This document shows positions 55,443-64,000 of a DNA stretch of 64,000 nt, in pieces. How positions within the stretch are numbered: the stretch's first letter is position 1; each line of letters starts with the position of its first letter. Under the pieces are notes generated by a model. The model had not been told where the DNA came from. It was given only the letters and a program-made list of their open reading frames with translations, and ran no database searches. This stretch comes from a bacterium (lineage in GTDB: Bacteria; UBP6; UBA1177). A program made the translations under genes and the position numbers. Where the stretch lies: positions 154,468-218,467 of the forward strand of contig JAEESW010000001.1 of the NCBI GenBank assembly GCA_016290135.1, in the 5' to 3' direction.

Positions 55443-56162
55443 ATGTCATTCGCAACATTGAAGATCGTGTCGAAAGACGGCGAAACGGCGCGAACAGAAC
55501 TGAATGCCGTTGACTTTATGGGGCTTTATCTCGATTTTTATGTGCAGAATCCGATAGAGGCGGTGCCGAAAGAGTGTTTCCCCAACTTGAGAAAACTTAT
55601 TTCGTTCGCAATCTCCTATCTTCCTTTTATGCCGCAGGGCTGGAGTTTTGCGTGGAATGTTTCTATGCCTCTCCAGAAACGGAGGCTTTTCTGCTGCGTA
55701 GATTCAGAAAACGGCACTTTTGTAGCGAAAACTCATTCCTGGGAGGCTTCGGCATACGAAAAAAATCCGCGAATGGCAGTGCAGATGGTCTCCGACATTT
55801 CCGGGATGGAGAGCGTCACGATGGTCGACTGCGCCGGGGATGTCCCTTCCGACAGGATCCTGGATAATCTTTTCAGAAGATTTTTTGCTGACCAGTCGCA
55901 GGAAAAACTTGAGATCTACGAAGACGGCGAGATCTTCGGGATAAAAAACAATTCCGGATCGCTCGCTTTTGCCGGAGATGTTTCGGAAGAAAATGTGAGC
56001 ATCACTTTCAGATGCGGCTGCACGAAAGAGAAAATAGCGAAGATCTTTCAAAGAATGCCGGAAAAGGACATCGATTTTCTTTTTGAAAAGGAGCATGTTC
56101 TCAATGTCGAGTGCCCGAGATGCGGTTTCAAATACGGAATAAAAAGGCATGACATCAAATAA
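55443..56162 (+). CDS. Hsp33-like protein (divergent)
   Basis: C-terminal CGC-x30-CPRC zinc-binding arrangement typical of Hsp33; N-terminus divergent. Confidence 0.65.
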   Translation: MSFATLKIVSKDGETARTELNAVDFMGLYLDFYVQNPIEAVPKECFPNLRKLISFAISYLPFMPQGWSFAWNVSMPLQKRRLFCCVDSENGTFVAKTHSWEASAYEKNPRMAVQMVSDISGMESVTMVDCAGDVPSDRILDNLFRRFFADQSQEKLEIYEDGEIFGIKNNSGSLAFAGDVSEENVSITFRCGCTKEKIAKIFQRMPEKDIDFLFEKEHVLNVECPRCGFKYGIKRHDIK

Positions 56163-56982
56163 AATTTCAAAAGTTTTCCTTTTTTTCAGGCGCGACGGCA
56201 GGAAGATCGCCGAACAGCAGGAGACACGGGCTTTTATCACGGAAAAAAGCAGGGAGTTCGGTATAGAGATCGTTGAGAATATCGATGAGATCGAAGGTTC
56301 AGACCTCATTGTCACTGTCGGCGGCGACGGAACTTTCCTGGCCGGCGCGTCAATGGCTTTCGAGCGCGATATCCCTATCGCCGGGATCAATGTCGGCCAA
56401 CTCGGATTCCTTGCCGAGATAAATCCGGGCGAAAAAACGATGATAACGAATCTCCTTAAAGGCGATTTCGATGTCAAGCACCGCATGATGATGGATGTCC
56501 GACTCCTCAGAAACGGCGCGGAAACGGCGGCTTTCACAGCTCTCAACGAAGTGACGATAATCCGTGACATAAACGCTTCGCCGATGCTCTGCTTCGGTAT
56601 CGAATACAACGGTGAAGAGATGCCGCAGTACAAGTGCGACGGGCTTATCGCGGCGACTCCGACCGGTTCCACGGCATACAACCTTTCGTGCAACGGTCCG
56701 ATAATCTATCCCGCTGACGAGTCTTTCGTCATCAACGCGGTCGCTCCGCACGCTCTCACGCACAGGCCGATAGTGCTTCCGGCTTCGGGTTCGGTCCGCG
56801 TTACTTTGAAGGAGTGCGTTCTCGGATTTCTCACCTGTGACGGCAAAAATTCGGTCAAAGTATGCGAAAACGATGTCGTGCTTATCCGCAGGAACGAGCG
56901 TGATCTGAGCGTCGTTTCAAACCCCGAAAGGAGCTTCTTCGAGATCCTTTCAGAAAGGCTCCATCTTGGAAAGAGGTTGTGA
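56149..56982 (+). CDS. nadK: NAD kinase
   Basis: LIVTVGGDGTFL, INVGQLGFLAEI, DGLIAATPTGSTAYNLSCNGPII, VAPHALTHRPIVLP. Confidence 0.95.
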   Translation: MTSNKISKVFLFFRRDGRKIAEQQETRAFITEKSREFGIEIVENIDEIEGSDLIVTVGGDGTFLAGASMAFERDIPIAGINVGQLGFLAEINPGEKTMITNLLKGDFDVKHRMMMDVRLLRNGAETAAFTALNEVTIIRDINASPMLCFGIEYNGEEMPQYKCDGLIAATPTGSTAYNLSCNGPIIYPADESFVINAVAPHALTHRPIVLPASGSVRVTLKECVLGFLTCDGKNSVKVCENDVVLIRRNERDLSVVSNPERSFFEILSERLHLGKRL

Positions 56983-57452
56983 TGAGTAAAAAATTCCAAA
57001 ACAATAGTTCAATGAATTTTGCCGAGATCTTTTCAGGCAAAACCGAAAAAAAAGAGGCTGAAAAAGAGAGCTTCGCCGACCTTCTCGAAGAATATTCCGA
57101 CATTGATTTCGAGATCCACAAACGCGAGAAGGAATCAAGCGCTGAAGAGCAGAAAGATTTCTTCAGACCGCGCAATGAAAACGTTTTTCCCGAATTCGAG
57201 ATCGATCTCCACGGACTGACTCAGGATGAGGCTGAAAGAGTCGTCGAAACCAATGTCAGAGCCATGAAAAGCGGCAGGATCTATAAAATCCGTATCGTCA
57301 CCGGCAAAGGGCTTCATTCGAAAAGCTCGCCCGTTATCAGAAACGCGATCAATATTCTCCTCAGGCAGCTCAAAAAAGAGGGCTGCTGCTCGAAGATCGA
57401 GTGGGATAAAAAAAGTGTCGAAGAGTCGGGGCAGGTTGACGTTATTGCTTAA
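56979..57452 (+). CDS. Smr/MutS2-C domain protein
   Basis: EIDLHGLTQDEAERVV...IRIVTGKGLHSKSSPVIRNAI. Confidence 0.92.
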   Translation: MMSKKFQNNSSMNFAEIFSGKTEKKEAEKESFADLLEEYSDIDFEIHKREKESSAEEQKDFFRPRNENVFPEFEIDLHGLTQDEAERVVETNVRAMKSGRIYKIRIVTGKGLHSKSSPVIRNAINILLRQLKKEGCCSKIEWDKKSVEESGQVDVIA

Positions 57453-57460
57453 TTTTTAAA

Positions 57461-58201
57461 TCACTGAATTTCCGAGAAAACTTTTCCTATCGGCTGATTG
57501 ATTTCAAGGTCGTTTACCGGATCGAGTTTGTAAATGAGGTGTTCCTTGTTGATGATGACAAGGTGCCTGCCTCTGAAATATCCGACATAGGATGCTGCGG
57601 GATAGACCGAAAGCGAGGTCCCGCCTATGATGAGCATGTCTGCCGATGAAATTGCGTTTACTGCCTTTGTGACGGCATCAGCCGGAAGCTGCTCTTCGTA
57701 AAGTGTTACGTCGCAGCGGATGATCCCTCCGCAGGCGCAGCGGGGAATACGTTCCTTCGATTCGAAAATATAGTCTGCCGGATACTGCTTGCCGCATTTT
57801 GCGCAGTAGTTGCGCGTAGTCGTGCCGTGGATCTCGTAAACGTTCTGACTTCCCGCTTTCTGGTGAAGCCCGTCGATATTCTGAGTGACCACAGCTTTGA
57901 GTTTGCCGCGTTTTTCAAGTTCGGCAAGAAAGTAGTGTGCCGCATTCGGTTTTACGTTTCTCGCGTCCATTTTCTGCCTGTAGAACTCGAAAAATACGTC
58001 AGGGTGGTCCACAAGGCAGCTGTGGCTGAGCAAATATTCAGGACGGTATTTTTCAAACTGGACATCGTGCTGGTTGTATAAGCCGTCCTTGCTTCTGAAA
58101 TCGGGAACGCCGCTTTCCGTCGAGACTCCGGCGCCTCCGAAAAATACGATATTTTCCGATTCTTCGATGAAATCACGCAGTTTTTTGATTTTTTCGTCCA
58201 T
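57461..58201 (-). CDS. cobB: Sir2-family NAD-dependent protein deacylase
   Basis: FFGGAGVSTESGVPDFRSKDGLY, TQNIDGLHQKAGS, Cys4 zinc motif (CAKC...CACGG), IIGGTSLSVYPAA. Confidence 0.93.
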   Translation of the reverse strand: MDEKIKKLRDFIEESENIVFFGGAGVSTESGVPDFRSKDGLYNQHDVQFEKYRPEYLLSHSCLVDHPDVFFEFYRQKMDARNVKPNAAHYFLAELEKRGKLKAVVTQNIDGLHQKAGSQNVYEIHGTTTRNYCAKCGKQYPADYIFESKERIPRCACGGIIRCDVTLYEEQLPADAVTKAVNAISSADMLIIGGTSLSVYPAASYVGYFRGRHLVIINKEHLIYKLDPVNDLEINQPIGKVFSEIQ

Positions 58202-58382
58202 TTTACACCTCAAAATTCAATTGATAACCAAAAAGACCAACAATTTTAAATGAAACACGATTTTGTTCAAGAAAAAAGCGTTCGCGGCGGTGGTTTGAAA
58301 AACAGACTTTTTTAAGTTGAATTTATTTTTTACAGATATTGGAAATAAAGAAAATTTTTCTTTCAATTTTTGTTTTCTTTAC

Positions 58383-58388
58383 TATAAT
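58383..58388 (+). promoter_or_regulatory. candidate -10 box for the Fic gene
   Basis: TATAAT 24-38 nt upstream of the candidate starts in an AT-rich intergenic region; -35 weak. Confidence 0.3.
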
Positions 58389-58411
58389 ATTCGGCGTCCG
58401 GGTTTTTTGGA

Positions 58412-59293
58412 GTGCAGAAAATGAGCAAAATTTCGATCCGTTTTTTCAACGACCGCGAGGTCAGAGCGGTGTGGGACGAGGAAAATTCCAAGTGGTGGTT
58501 TAGTGTTATCGATGTTGTCGGTGTTTTGAATAATCAGGACGATTACGAAAAAAACCGCAACTACTGGAAGTATCTTAAAACAAAATTCAAAAAAGAATTG
58601 CCTGAGTTGGTTAGTGACACTACCCAGCTGAAATTGACTGCTGCCGATGGTAAAAAATACAACACCGATGTTATGGATTATGACCAGATCATAAAACTTG
58701 CCAGAAATTTCCCGAACAACATCTCGGCTCCGTTTATCGAGTGGTTTACCTACAGCGATGAAACCATCGACGGGAAAAGCAAAACCAAGGCATACAAACT
58801 TTTTGAAAGTTCGCTTCTTGATACGATCGAAGTCGGAACTGCGAAAGGTTTGAAGCAGATCCACGCCTATCTTTTCGGCGGTCTTTACGATTTCGCGGGG
58901 AAAATAAGGACTATGAACATTTCCAAAGGCGGTTTCAAGTTCGCGGCGGCCGAATATCTGCCGAAAACTCTGGATAAGATAGATAAAATGCCCGAAGAAA
59001 CATTCGATCAGATCGTGGATAAATATGTCGAAATGAATGTTGCTCATCCTTTCCGCGAGGGAAACGGCAGAACGACGAGGATATGGCTCGATCTGATGCT
59101 CAAACGCAGCCTGAAAAGATGCGTTGACTGGAGTCAGATCAACAAATACGACTATCTTTCAGCGATGTCGGAAAGCATTCTCGACACCACAAAGATCAAC
59201 GGACTTCTGAAAAATGCTCTCACCGACAAGATCGACGACCGCGAAATGTTCATGAAAGGGATCGACTATTCGTATTATTACGAAGAGGCTTAA
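58412..59293 (+). CDS. Fic-domain protein (predicted AMP-transferase) with N-terminal Bro-N/antirepressor-like domain
   Basis: N-terminus REVRAVWDEENSKWWFSVIDVVGVL...LKLTAADGKKYNTDVMDYDQI; Fic motif HPFREGNGRTTR. Start 58412 or 58421. Confidence 0.88.
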   Translation: MQKMSKISIRFFNDREVRAVWDEENSKWWFSVIDVVGVLNNQDDYEKNRNYWKYLKTKFKKELPELVSDTTQLKLTAADGKKYNTDVMDYDQIIKLARNFPNNISAPFIEWFTYSDETIDGKSKTKAYKLFESSLLDTIEVGTAKGLKQIHAYLFGGLYDFAGKIRTMNISKGGFKFAAAEYLPKTLDKIDKMPEETFDQIVDKYVEMNVAHPFREGNGRTTRIWLDLMLKRSLKRCVDWSQINKYDYLSAMSESILDTTKINGLLKNALTDKIDDREMFMKGIDYSYYYEEA

Positions 59294-59383
59294 AGTCGCG
59301 GTTTCAAAAGAAATTTTGCTTTTTCACTTTTTGTCGGGTTATATTCCCGCGTTTTTTGTTTTTTTGTTTTCCTCGGAGGGAAA

Positions 59384-61093
59384 ATGGACGAACAGCAGAA
59401 TATAAAAGAAGGATTACACAAGCTGAAGCGGACGGTCCTCGTTGTTGATGACGAGCTTATCAACCGCGAACTTCTGGGCATGATACTGCAGCAGAAATAC
59501 GATGTCATTTATGCGGAAAACGGCAGAAAGGCGATCGATATCGTCAGGAGGATCCCTGGCAGGATATCGCTGGTTCTTCTTGATCTTCTGATGCCGGAAG
59601 TCAACGGCTACGAAGTCCTCAAAGCAATGCAGGCCGATCCGAAACTGAGAAAGATCCCGATAATCGTTCTCACGTCGGAAAAAGACGCCGAAGTCGAGAG
59701 CCTTCAGCTCGGCGCCGCCGATTTCATTCCGAAACCTTACAATATGCCGGAAGTCATCATGGCGCGTGTCCAGCGTTCAATCGAGCTTGCCGAGGATAGC
59801 GACATAATTCTCGCGACTGAGACTGACCGCCTGACGGGGCTTTACAACAAGGATTTCTTTTTCCAGTACTGTGCGAAGAGCGATGTTTACATACCGGGAA
59901 GAGAGATGGATGCTATTGCTGTCAACGTTTCGCGTTTTCACCTTGTCAACGAGCTCAGAGGAAGAAGTTTCGGAGACAAACTTCTGTGTGCTCTCGCCGA
60001 TGAGATAAAGTATTTCGCTTTCCAGAGCGAAGGTTTGGCAGGGCGCGGAGGATCCGATCTTTTCTTCGTTTATCTTCCGCACTGCGATTCCCACGAGGAT
60101 TTCCTCGAAAGCATAAGCGACGCCGCGGCCGAGATCGCTGGAGAAGGCAAGATCGGTCTGAGGATGGGCGTTTACCAGAATGTCGATTTTTCGGTCAGCA
60201 TGGAAGAGCGTTTCGACAAGGCTAACATCGCATGCAACCTGCTTAGGAAAAGCGCTTCGGAACATTATGCGCTGTATGACTCGAACCTGCATGAGAAGGA
60301 GCTTTTCGCGGAGAAACTCATTCACGAGGTCGAGGATGCGCTCGTCGAAAAACAGTTCAAAGTCGTATATCAGCCGAAATTCAACATAAAAGGGAAAGAA
60401 CCGCGTCTTTGCAGCGCCGAAGCCCTTGTCAGATGGCACCATCCGGAACTTGGAACGATAAGCCCCGGAATTTTTATCCCGCTTTTTGAGGAGAACGGCC
60501 TCATCAACAAGCTCGACAAGTATATCTGGCGCGAAGTGGCGCGGCAGATAAAGTCATGGAAAGTCGCATTCGGCATGACTGTCCCTGTTTCGGTCAACGT
60601 TTCGCGTATCGACCTGCTCGCTCCGGATTATGAGAACCATATGCTCGATCTGGTGCTTGAGAACTCGCTCCAGCCATCGGATCTGCTGCTTGAGATCACC
60701 GAGTCGGCTTATACCGAGAATTCCGACCGCATAGTCGAGATAGCCAATTCGCTGAGAAAGCACGGCTTCAAACTTGAAATGGACGACTTCGGTTCGGGTT
60801 ATTCCTCGCTTAATATGCTTGCCGCTCTGCCGATAGACGCGCTTAAACTCGATATGAAATTTATCCGCCGCATCTGCGATAACGCGAAAGATCTGAAAAT
60901 GGTCCAGCTTATGATAGAAATCGCGGATTTCCTTAATGTTCCCGTTATCGCCGAAGGTGTAGAGACCGAAGAACAGTACCGGCTTTTGAAGGAAAACGGC
61001 TGCGACATAATCCAGGGCTACTATTTCTCGAAGCCGCTTACGGTTGATCAATTTTCCGAAATGATAGAAAAAGAGGGGAGAAAGAGATGCTGA
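59384..61093 (+). CDS. response regulator: REC + degenerate GGDEF + EAL
   Basis: REC (VLLDLLMPEVNGYEVL, VLTSEKD, PKPYN), GGDEF-like region with RGGSDLFFVYL, EAL (AEALVRWHHPELG, EITESAYTEN, MDDFGSGYSSL, LKLDMKFIR, VIAEGVETEEQ). Confidence 0.93.
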   Translation: MDEQQNIKEGLHKLKRTVLVVDDELINRELLGMILQQKYDVIYAENGRKAIDIVRRIPGRISLVLLDLLMPEVNGYEVLKAMQADPKLRKIPIIVLTSEKDAEVESLQLGAADFIPKPYNMPEVIMARVQRSIELAEDSDIILATETDRLTGLYNKDFFFQYCAKSDVYIPGREMDAIAVNVSRFHLVNELRGRSFGDKLLCALADEIKYFAFQSEGLAGRGGSDLFFVYLPHCDSHEDFLESISDAAAEIAGEGKIGLRMGVYQNVDFSVSMEERFDKANIACNLLRKSASEHYALYDSNLHEKELFAEKLIHEVEDALVEKQFKVVYQPKFNIKGKEPRLCSAEALVRWHHPELGTISPGIFIPLFEENGLINKLDKYIWREVARQIKSWKVAFGMTVPVSVNVSRIDLLAPDYENHMLDLVLENSLQPSDLLLEITESAYTENSDRIVEIANSLRKHGFKLEMDDFGSGYSSLNMLAALPIDALKLDMKFIRRICDNAKDLKMVQLMIEIADFLNVPVIAEGVETEEQYRLLKENGCDIIQGYYFSKPLTVDQFSEMIEKEGRKRC

Positions 61094-61428
61094 CGATCGA
61101 AAAACTTAAAGATTTCGGCGCGAATGTCGAAGAAGGCGTTGCGCGCTGCATGGGACTTAACGATTTTTACCTTAAACTTGTGAATATGGCTGTTCCCGAC
61201 GAGCAGCTGAACGCGCTTGAAGCGGCACTTGCGAAAAAAGACCTCGACGCCGCATTTGAAGTGGCGCACGCACTCAAAGGAATGTACGGAAACATCTCGC
61301 TCACCCCGATCTACAAACCGCTCAGCGAAATGACGGAACTTCTCCGCAGCCGCACCGATACTGACTATTCAGCACTTCTCGAAGAAGCAAAAAAACAGAA
61401 AAAGAAATTGGAAGAACTGGCATTGTAA
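61087..61428 (+). CDS. HPt-domain phosphotransfer protein
   Basis: AAFEVAHALKGMYGNISLTPIYKPLSEMTELLR; overlaps the REC-EAL gene. Confidence 0.85.
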   Translation: MLTIEKLKDFGANVEEGVARCMGLNDFYLKLVNMAVPDEQLNALEAALAKKDLDAAFEVAHALKGMYGNISLTPIYKPLSEMTELLRSRTDTDYSALLEEAKKQKKKLEELAL

Positions 61429-61439
61429 CGTCGGTTTTC

Positions 61440-61552
61440 GCGCCGCCGGCAATTTTTTGTCGATATTTCGAAAATTCGATATTTTGATTCGCCGCCCTTC
61501 GATATTTCGATGTTTCGATATATCGATATTTCGACACGACTTTTGGCGGCGC
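61440..61552. repeat. 8-bp-period CGATATTT array bounded by GCGCCGCC/GGCGGCGC inverted repeat
   Basis: CGATATTT CGAAAATT CGATATTT TGATTCGC CGCCCTT CGATATTT CGATGTTT CGATATAT CGATATTT CGACACGA; ends 61440-61447 and 61545-61552 are perfect reverse complements. Confidence 0.8.
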
Positions 61553-64000
61553 TATTTGAGAATTTCCCCCAGAACCTTTTTCATCAGTGCGACATCGACC
61601 GGTTTTGCGATGTGCGCCTGCATTCCGGCATCTTTTGCCGCTTTGACGTCTTCTGCGAATGCGTTTGCGGTCATTGCGACAATGGGAATCGATGCGAGAG
61701 CCTTGTTTTCAAGTGTGCGGATCGCTTTTGTCGCTTCGTATCCGTCCATGACGGGCATCTGGATATCCATGAGAATGATGTCGTAGTATCCTGCTTCTGA
61801 AGCCGAAACCATATCGAGTGCGATCTTTCCGTTTACCGCTGTTTCGACGATGAAACCGCTCTGCAGAAGGATCATTTTCGCGATTTCCATATTTATCGCG
61901 TTGTCTTCGACTAGAAGGACCCGTTTGCCGGTAAAATCGACAGGTTTGTCCGATGTTCCGGCTTTTGAAAATTCGCTTTTTCTGATCTCGTCTTCGTTTG
62001 CGAGCTTGAATTTGAGCCTGATTATCATTTCGGTGCCGCTGCCGGGAGATGTGAGGACTTCTATCGTTCCGCCCATGAGATCGACGATGCTTTTGGTTAT
62101 CGCGAGGCCCAGGCCTGTTCCTTCGATGCCGCTCTGGGTCGAAGTCCGCTCGCGTTCAAAGGCTGTGAATATCTTTTCGACGAACTCTTTCGACATGCCG
62201 ATCCCGGTGTCGCCGATGCGCATTTCGTAGGAGCCGTAACCCTCTTTTTCGCTCACTGTTTCATAGAGGACTGCTGTGACTCTGCCGCCTGACGGAGTGA
62301 ATTTCAGCGAGTTGCTTACAACGTTGAAAAGTATGCGGAGAACGTTCTTTCTGTCGCACCAGACATAGCTGTCGCGGACCTGCGATGTGTGGACCGAAAA
62401 ATCGATCCCTTTTTCCTTCATCTGCTCTCCGAAAAGCGAGCGTATCTCGTCGAAAATCATGCACAGGTCTGCCGGCACGAATTCAAGTTCGATCTTTCTG
62501 TTTTCGATGCGGCTCATCTCCAGAATGTCGTTGATCAGGGCAAGGAGATGGTGGCTCGATGTGCCTATTTTCGAAAGATAACTGTGCAGAACTTCCGGAT
62601 CTTTCTCGGTCATGGCAAGGTTCGTATAGCCGATTATCGCATTCATCGGAGTGCGGATGTCGTGCGACATGTTGAAGAGAAAGCGGCTTTTCGCCAGGCT
62701 GCTTTCGACTGCGCGTATTTTTTCGCGCTCGACCGCCTCATGTTTTTTTCTGACGAGATCCTGAATATACATCATTATTGCGAGGCCTGTGAAAATTATG
62801 AGGATGAGGACAATGCCGCTTGTTGTGACCGCGCTCTGCACGGTTTCTCCGTTTCCGTCCGCAATATGTTTTGCCGCCCACATCAGCGAGGAGTAGATAA
62901 GAAGCGAGAAAAGGACGATGCCTGAAACAGACATTCCGCTGAACTCAGCCAGAGTGCTCTCCTTCAAAGTCCGCCAGTAGAAGATGAAACCGAGGAGGCA
63001 CCAGAGTGCAAGCAGTAGGAAGGCTTCGCTTCCCATCGCCTCGAGAGCCGACAGGCGGGGAACGATCTGGACGATCACAAGAACAACGGAAACTGCCGTT
63101 CCTGCAAAGCCTGCGAAGACGACCCTTTTTCTGTTTTCGGCTTTAGCAAGCTTGTATGCCGCAGCGGAAGTGTAGCCGAAACCGACTACCGCGCCGAAAG
63201 AGGTGAGATCGACGAACCAGTTGAGGGTGTTGCGCCCCAGAAGCGAAAGGGATATCGATATCACCATGATGAAAAGGATCGTGAAGGTCGTTCCTGAGAA
63301 TTTTTTTGAAAGAATGTTGTCTTCAGCCATTGTCGAAAGTATGCGCAGAGCCGCTCTGTAAGCGCCGATAATGCCAGTGAAAATCGCGGCGAGAGCGGTC
63401 ATCGTGATAATGACAAGCCCCGTTTTGCCCATGTACGCCGAAGCTGCGTTGAAAGTGGGGACAGCCGGAAGTCCGCTCAGGTTGCCGAGATTTGAAATGT
63501 AGTCTCTCCACGAAGTGTACCCGTCGGGGACGAAAGAGACTCCGACAACCGCCATTGCCGTATAGATAAAGCCTGCGACGATTATCGCAAAGAAAAGTAT
63601 CTTTTTCGTGTCTTTAAGCGGAAACTTGAAGTGTGCCGTGTCGAAAGCTGTGGCATCAAAGCCGACAAAAGCCCACGGAGCGAGGATCACGATCGTGAAA
63701 ATTCCGTATAATCCGCTGATGTCACCTGTTCCGAAGGAGGTGAGAGCACTCCATTCGAAAGCGTGAGGAATGCACACCGCGCCGGTCACAAGCGCTCCGG
63801 CAAACATGACGACCGCTAAAACAGTGAAAAGTTTCTGTATAAATTTTTTTGCTTTGACAAGAAGGAATCCGATCCCCGCGAAAGCAAGGACGGAAGCGGC
63901 TACTTCGGCTATGTAAATGTCGTGTCCCGCGACAGAGTAGCTCCACGAATTTTTCACGAGGGGTGCCATCGTTATTCTCGCTACGACAAAAAGCGCTGTC
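61552..64000 (-). CDS. APC-type permease fused to hybrid histidine kinase (permease-HisKA-HATPase-REC), 5' end outside window
   Basis: Multiple TMs with amino-acid-permease-like spacing, then FNMSHDIRTPMNAIIGYTNLA (H box), NVVSNSLKFTPSGG (N box), GTGLGLAIT (G box), and REC (LLVEDNAINMEIAKMIL, ILMDIQMPVMDGYEA, MTANAFAEDV, IAKPVD). The frame stays open past the ORF-track start at 63969. Confidence 0.9.
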   Translation of the reverse strand, partial: TALFVVARITMAPLVKNSWSYSVAGHDIYIAEVAASVLAFAGIGFLLVKAKKFIQKLFTVLAVVMFAGALVTGAVCIPHAFEWSALTSFGTGDISGLYGIFTIVILAPWAFVGFDATAFDTAHFKFPLKDTKKILFFAIIVAGFIYTAMAVVGVSFVPDGYTSWRDYISNLGNLSGLPAVPTFNAASAYMGKTGLVIITMTALAAIFTGIIGAYRAALRILSTMAEDNILSKKFSGTTFTILFIMVISISLSLLGRNTLNWFVDLTSFGAVVGFGYTSAAAYKLAKAENRKRVVFAGFAGTAVSVVLVIVQIVPRLSALEAMGSEAFLLLALWCLLGFIFYWRTLKESTLAEFSGMSVSGIVLFSLLIYSSLMWAAKHIADGNGETVQSAVTTSGIVLILIIFTGLAIMMYIQDLVRKKHEAVEREKIRAVESSLAKSRFLFNMSHDIRTPMNAIIGYTNLAMTEKDPEVLHSYLSKIGTSSHHLLALINDILEMSRIENRKIELEFVPADLCMIFDEIRSLFGEQMKEKGIDFSVHTSQVRDSYVWCDRKNVLRILFNVVSNSLKFTPSGGRVTAVLYETVSEKEGYGSYEMRIGDTGIGMSKEFVEKIFTAFERERTSTQSGIEGTGLGLAITKSIVDLMGGTIEVLTSPGSGTEMIIRLKFKLANEDEIRKSEFSKAGTSDKPVDFTGKRVLLVEDNAINMEIAKMILLQSGFIVETAVNGKIALDMVSASEAGYYDIILMDIQMPVMDGYEATKAIRTLENKALASIPIVAMTANAFAEDVKAAKDAGMQAHIAKPVDVALMKKVLGEILK

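Noticed and set aside
58412-59293. Prophage remnant suggested by the Bro-N-like domain
   Set aside because: No integrase, terminase, capsid or other phage genes nearby; flanking genes are ordinary chromosomal ones.
59290-59508. 72-aa minus-strand ORF next to fic as antitoxin
   Set aside because: Overlaps the start of the REC-EAL gene in antisense and shows no Fic-inhibitor motif.
61457-61800. ORFs 61457-61786 and 61510-61800 (+)
   Set aside because: They translate the 8-bp array and then run antisense to the hybrid kinase; no coding signature.

Overview
The window is almost fully coding. It looks like a chromosomal segment of a Gram-negative, 'Deltaproteobacteria'/Myxococcota-like bacterium; this taxonomic guess is inference from gene content (many secreted Asp/Thr-linker lipoproteins, DUF1566 domains, AgmX/PglI-type C-terminal domains, TPR envelope proteins). 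Left arm (1-9.8 kb, minus strand): two tandem paralogous lipoproteins, a FadL-like barrel, a family-4 uracil-DNA glycosylase, HEAT-repeat and ankyrin proteins, a lipoprotein, an MCE/MlaD protein and PlsC. Then, plus strand: a porin-like barrel and a 3486-aa mosaic lipoprotein with three classes of internal repeat. Centre (25.3-48.4 kb): a large envelope-machine locus in which a five-gene set (TPR protein, giant TPR protein, TPR lipoprotein, small 'EGxIxKP' secreted protein, FHA-like/TM/AgmX-PglI protein) occurs twice in the same order. The second copy also carries ExbB/TolQ-ExbD-ExbD. It resembles the energised Agl/Glt (gliding/Tol-like) systems of myxobacteria and is the best candidate for an under-described system. 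Downstream: polysaccharide export (Wza/Wzc), RlpA-SPOR, Skp, a Ser/Thr kinase with PEGA domain, an Hsp33-like protein, NAD kinase, Smr, Sir2, a Bro-N-Fic fusion, and a likely phosphorelay (REC-EAL, HPt, permease-HK-REC). Non-coding highlights: two degenerate 8-bp-period CGATATTT-like arrays bounded by GCCGCC/GGCGGC inverted repeats, a palindromic REP-like element after the giant gene, and two good intrinsic terminators. I saw no tRNA, rRNA, CRISPR array, transposase or integrase. All functional calls come from reading the sequence and remembered family motifs; no database search was run.
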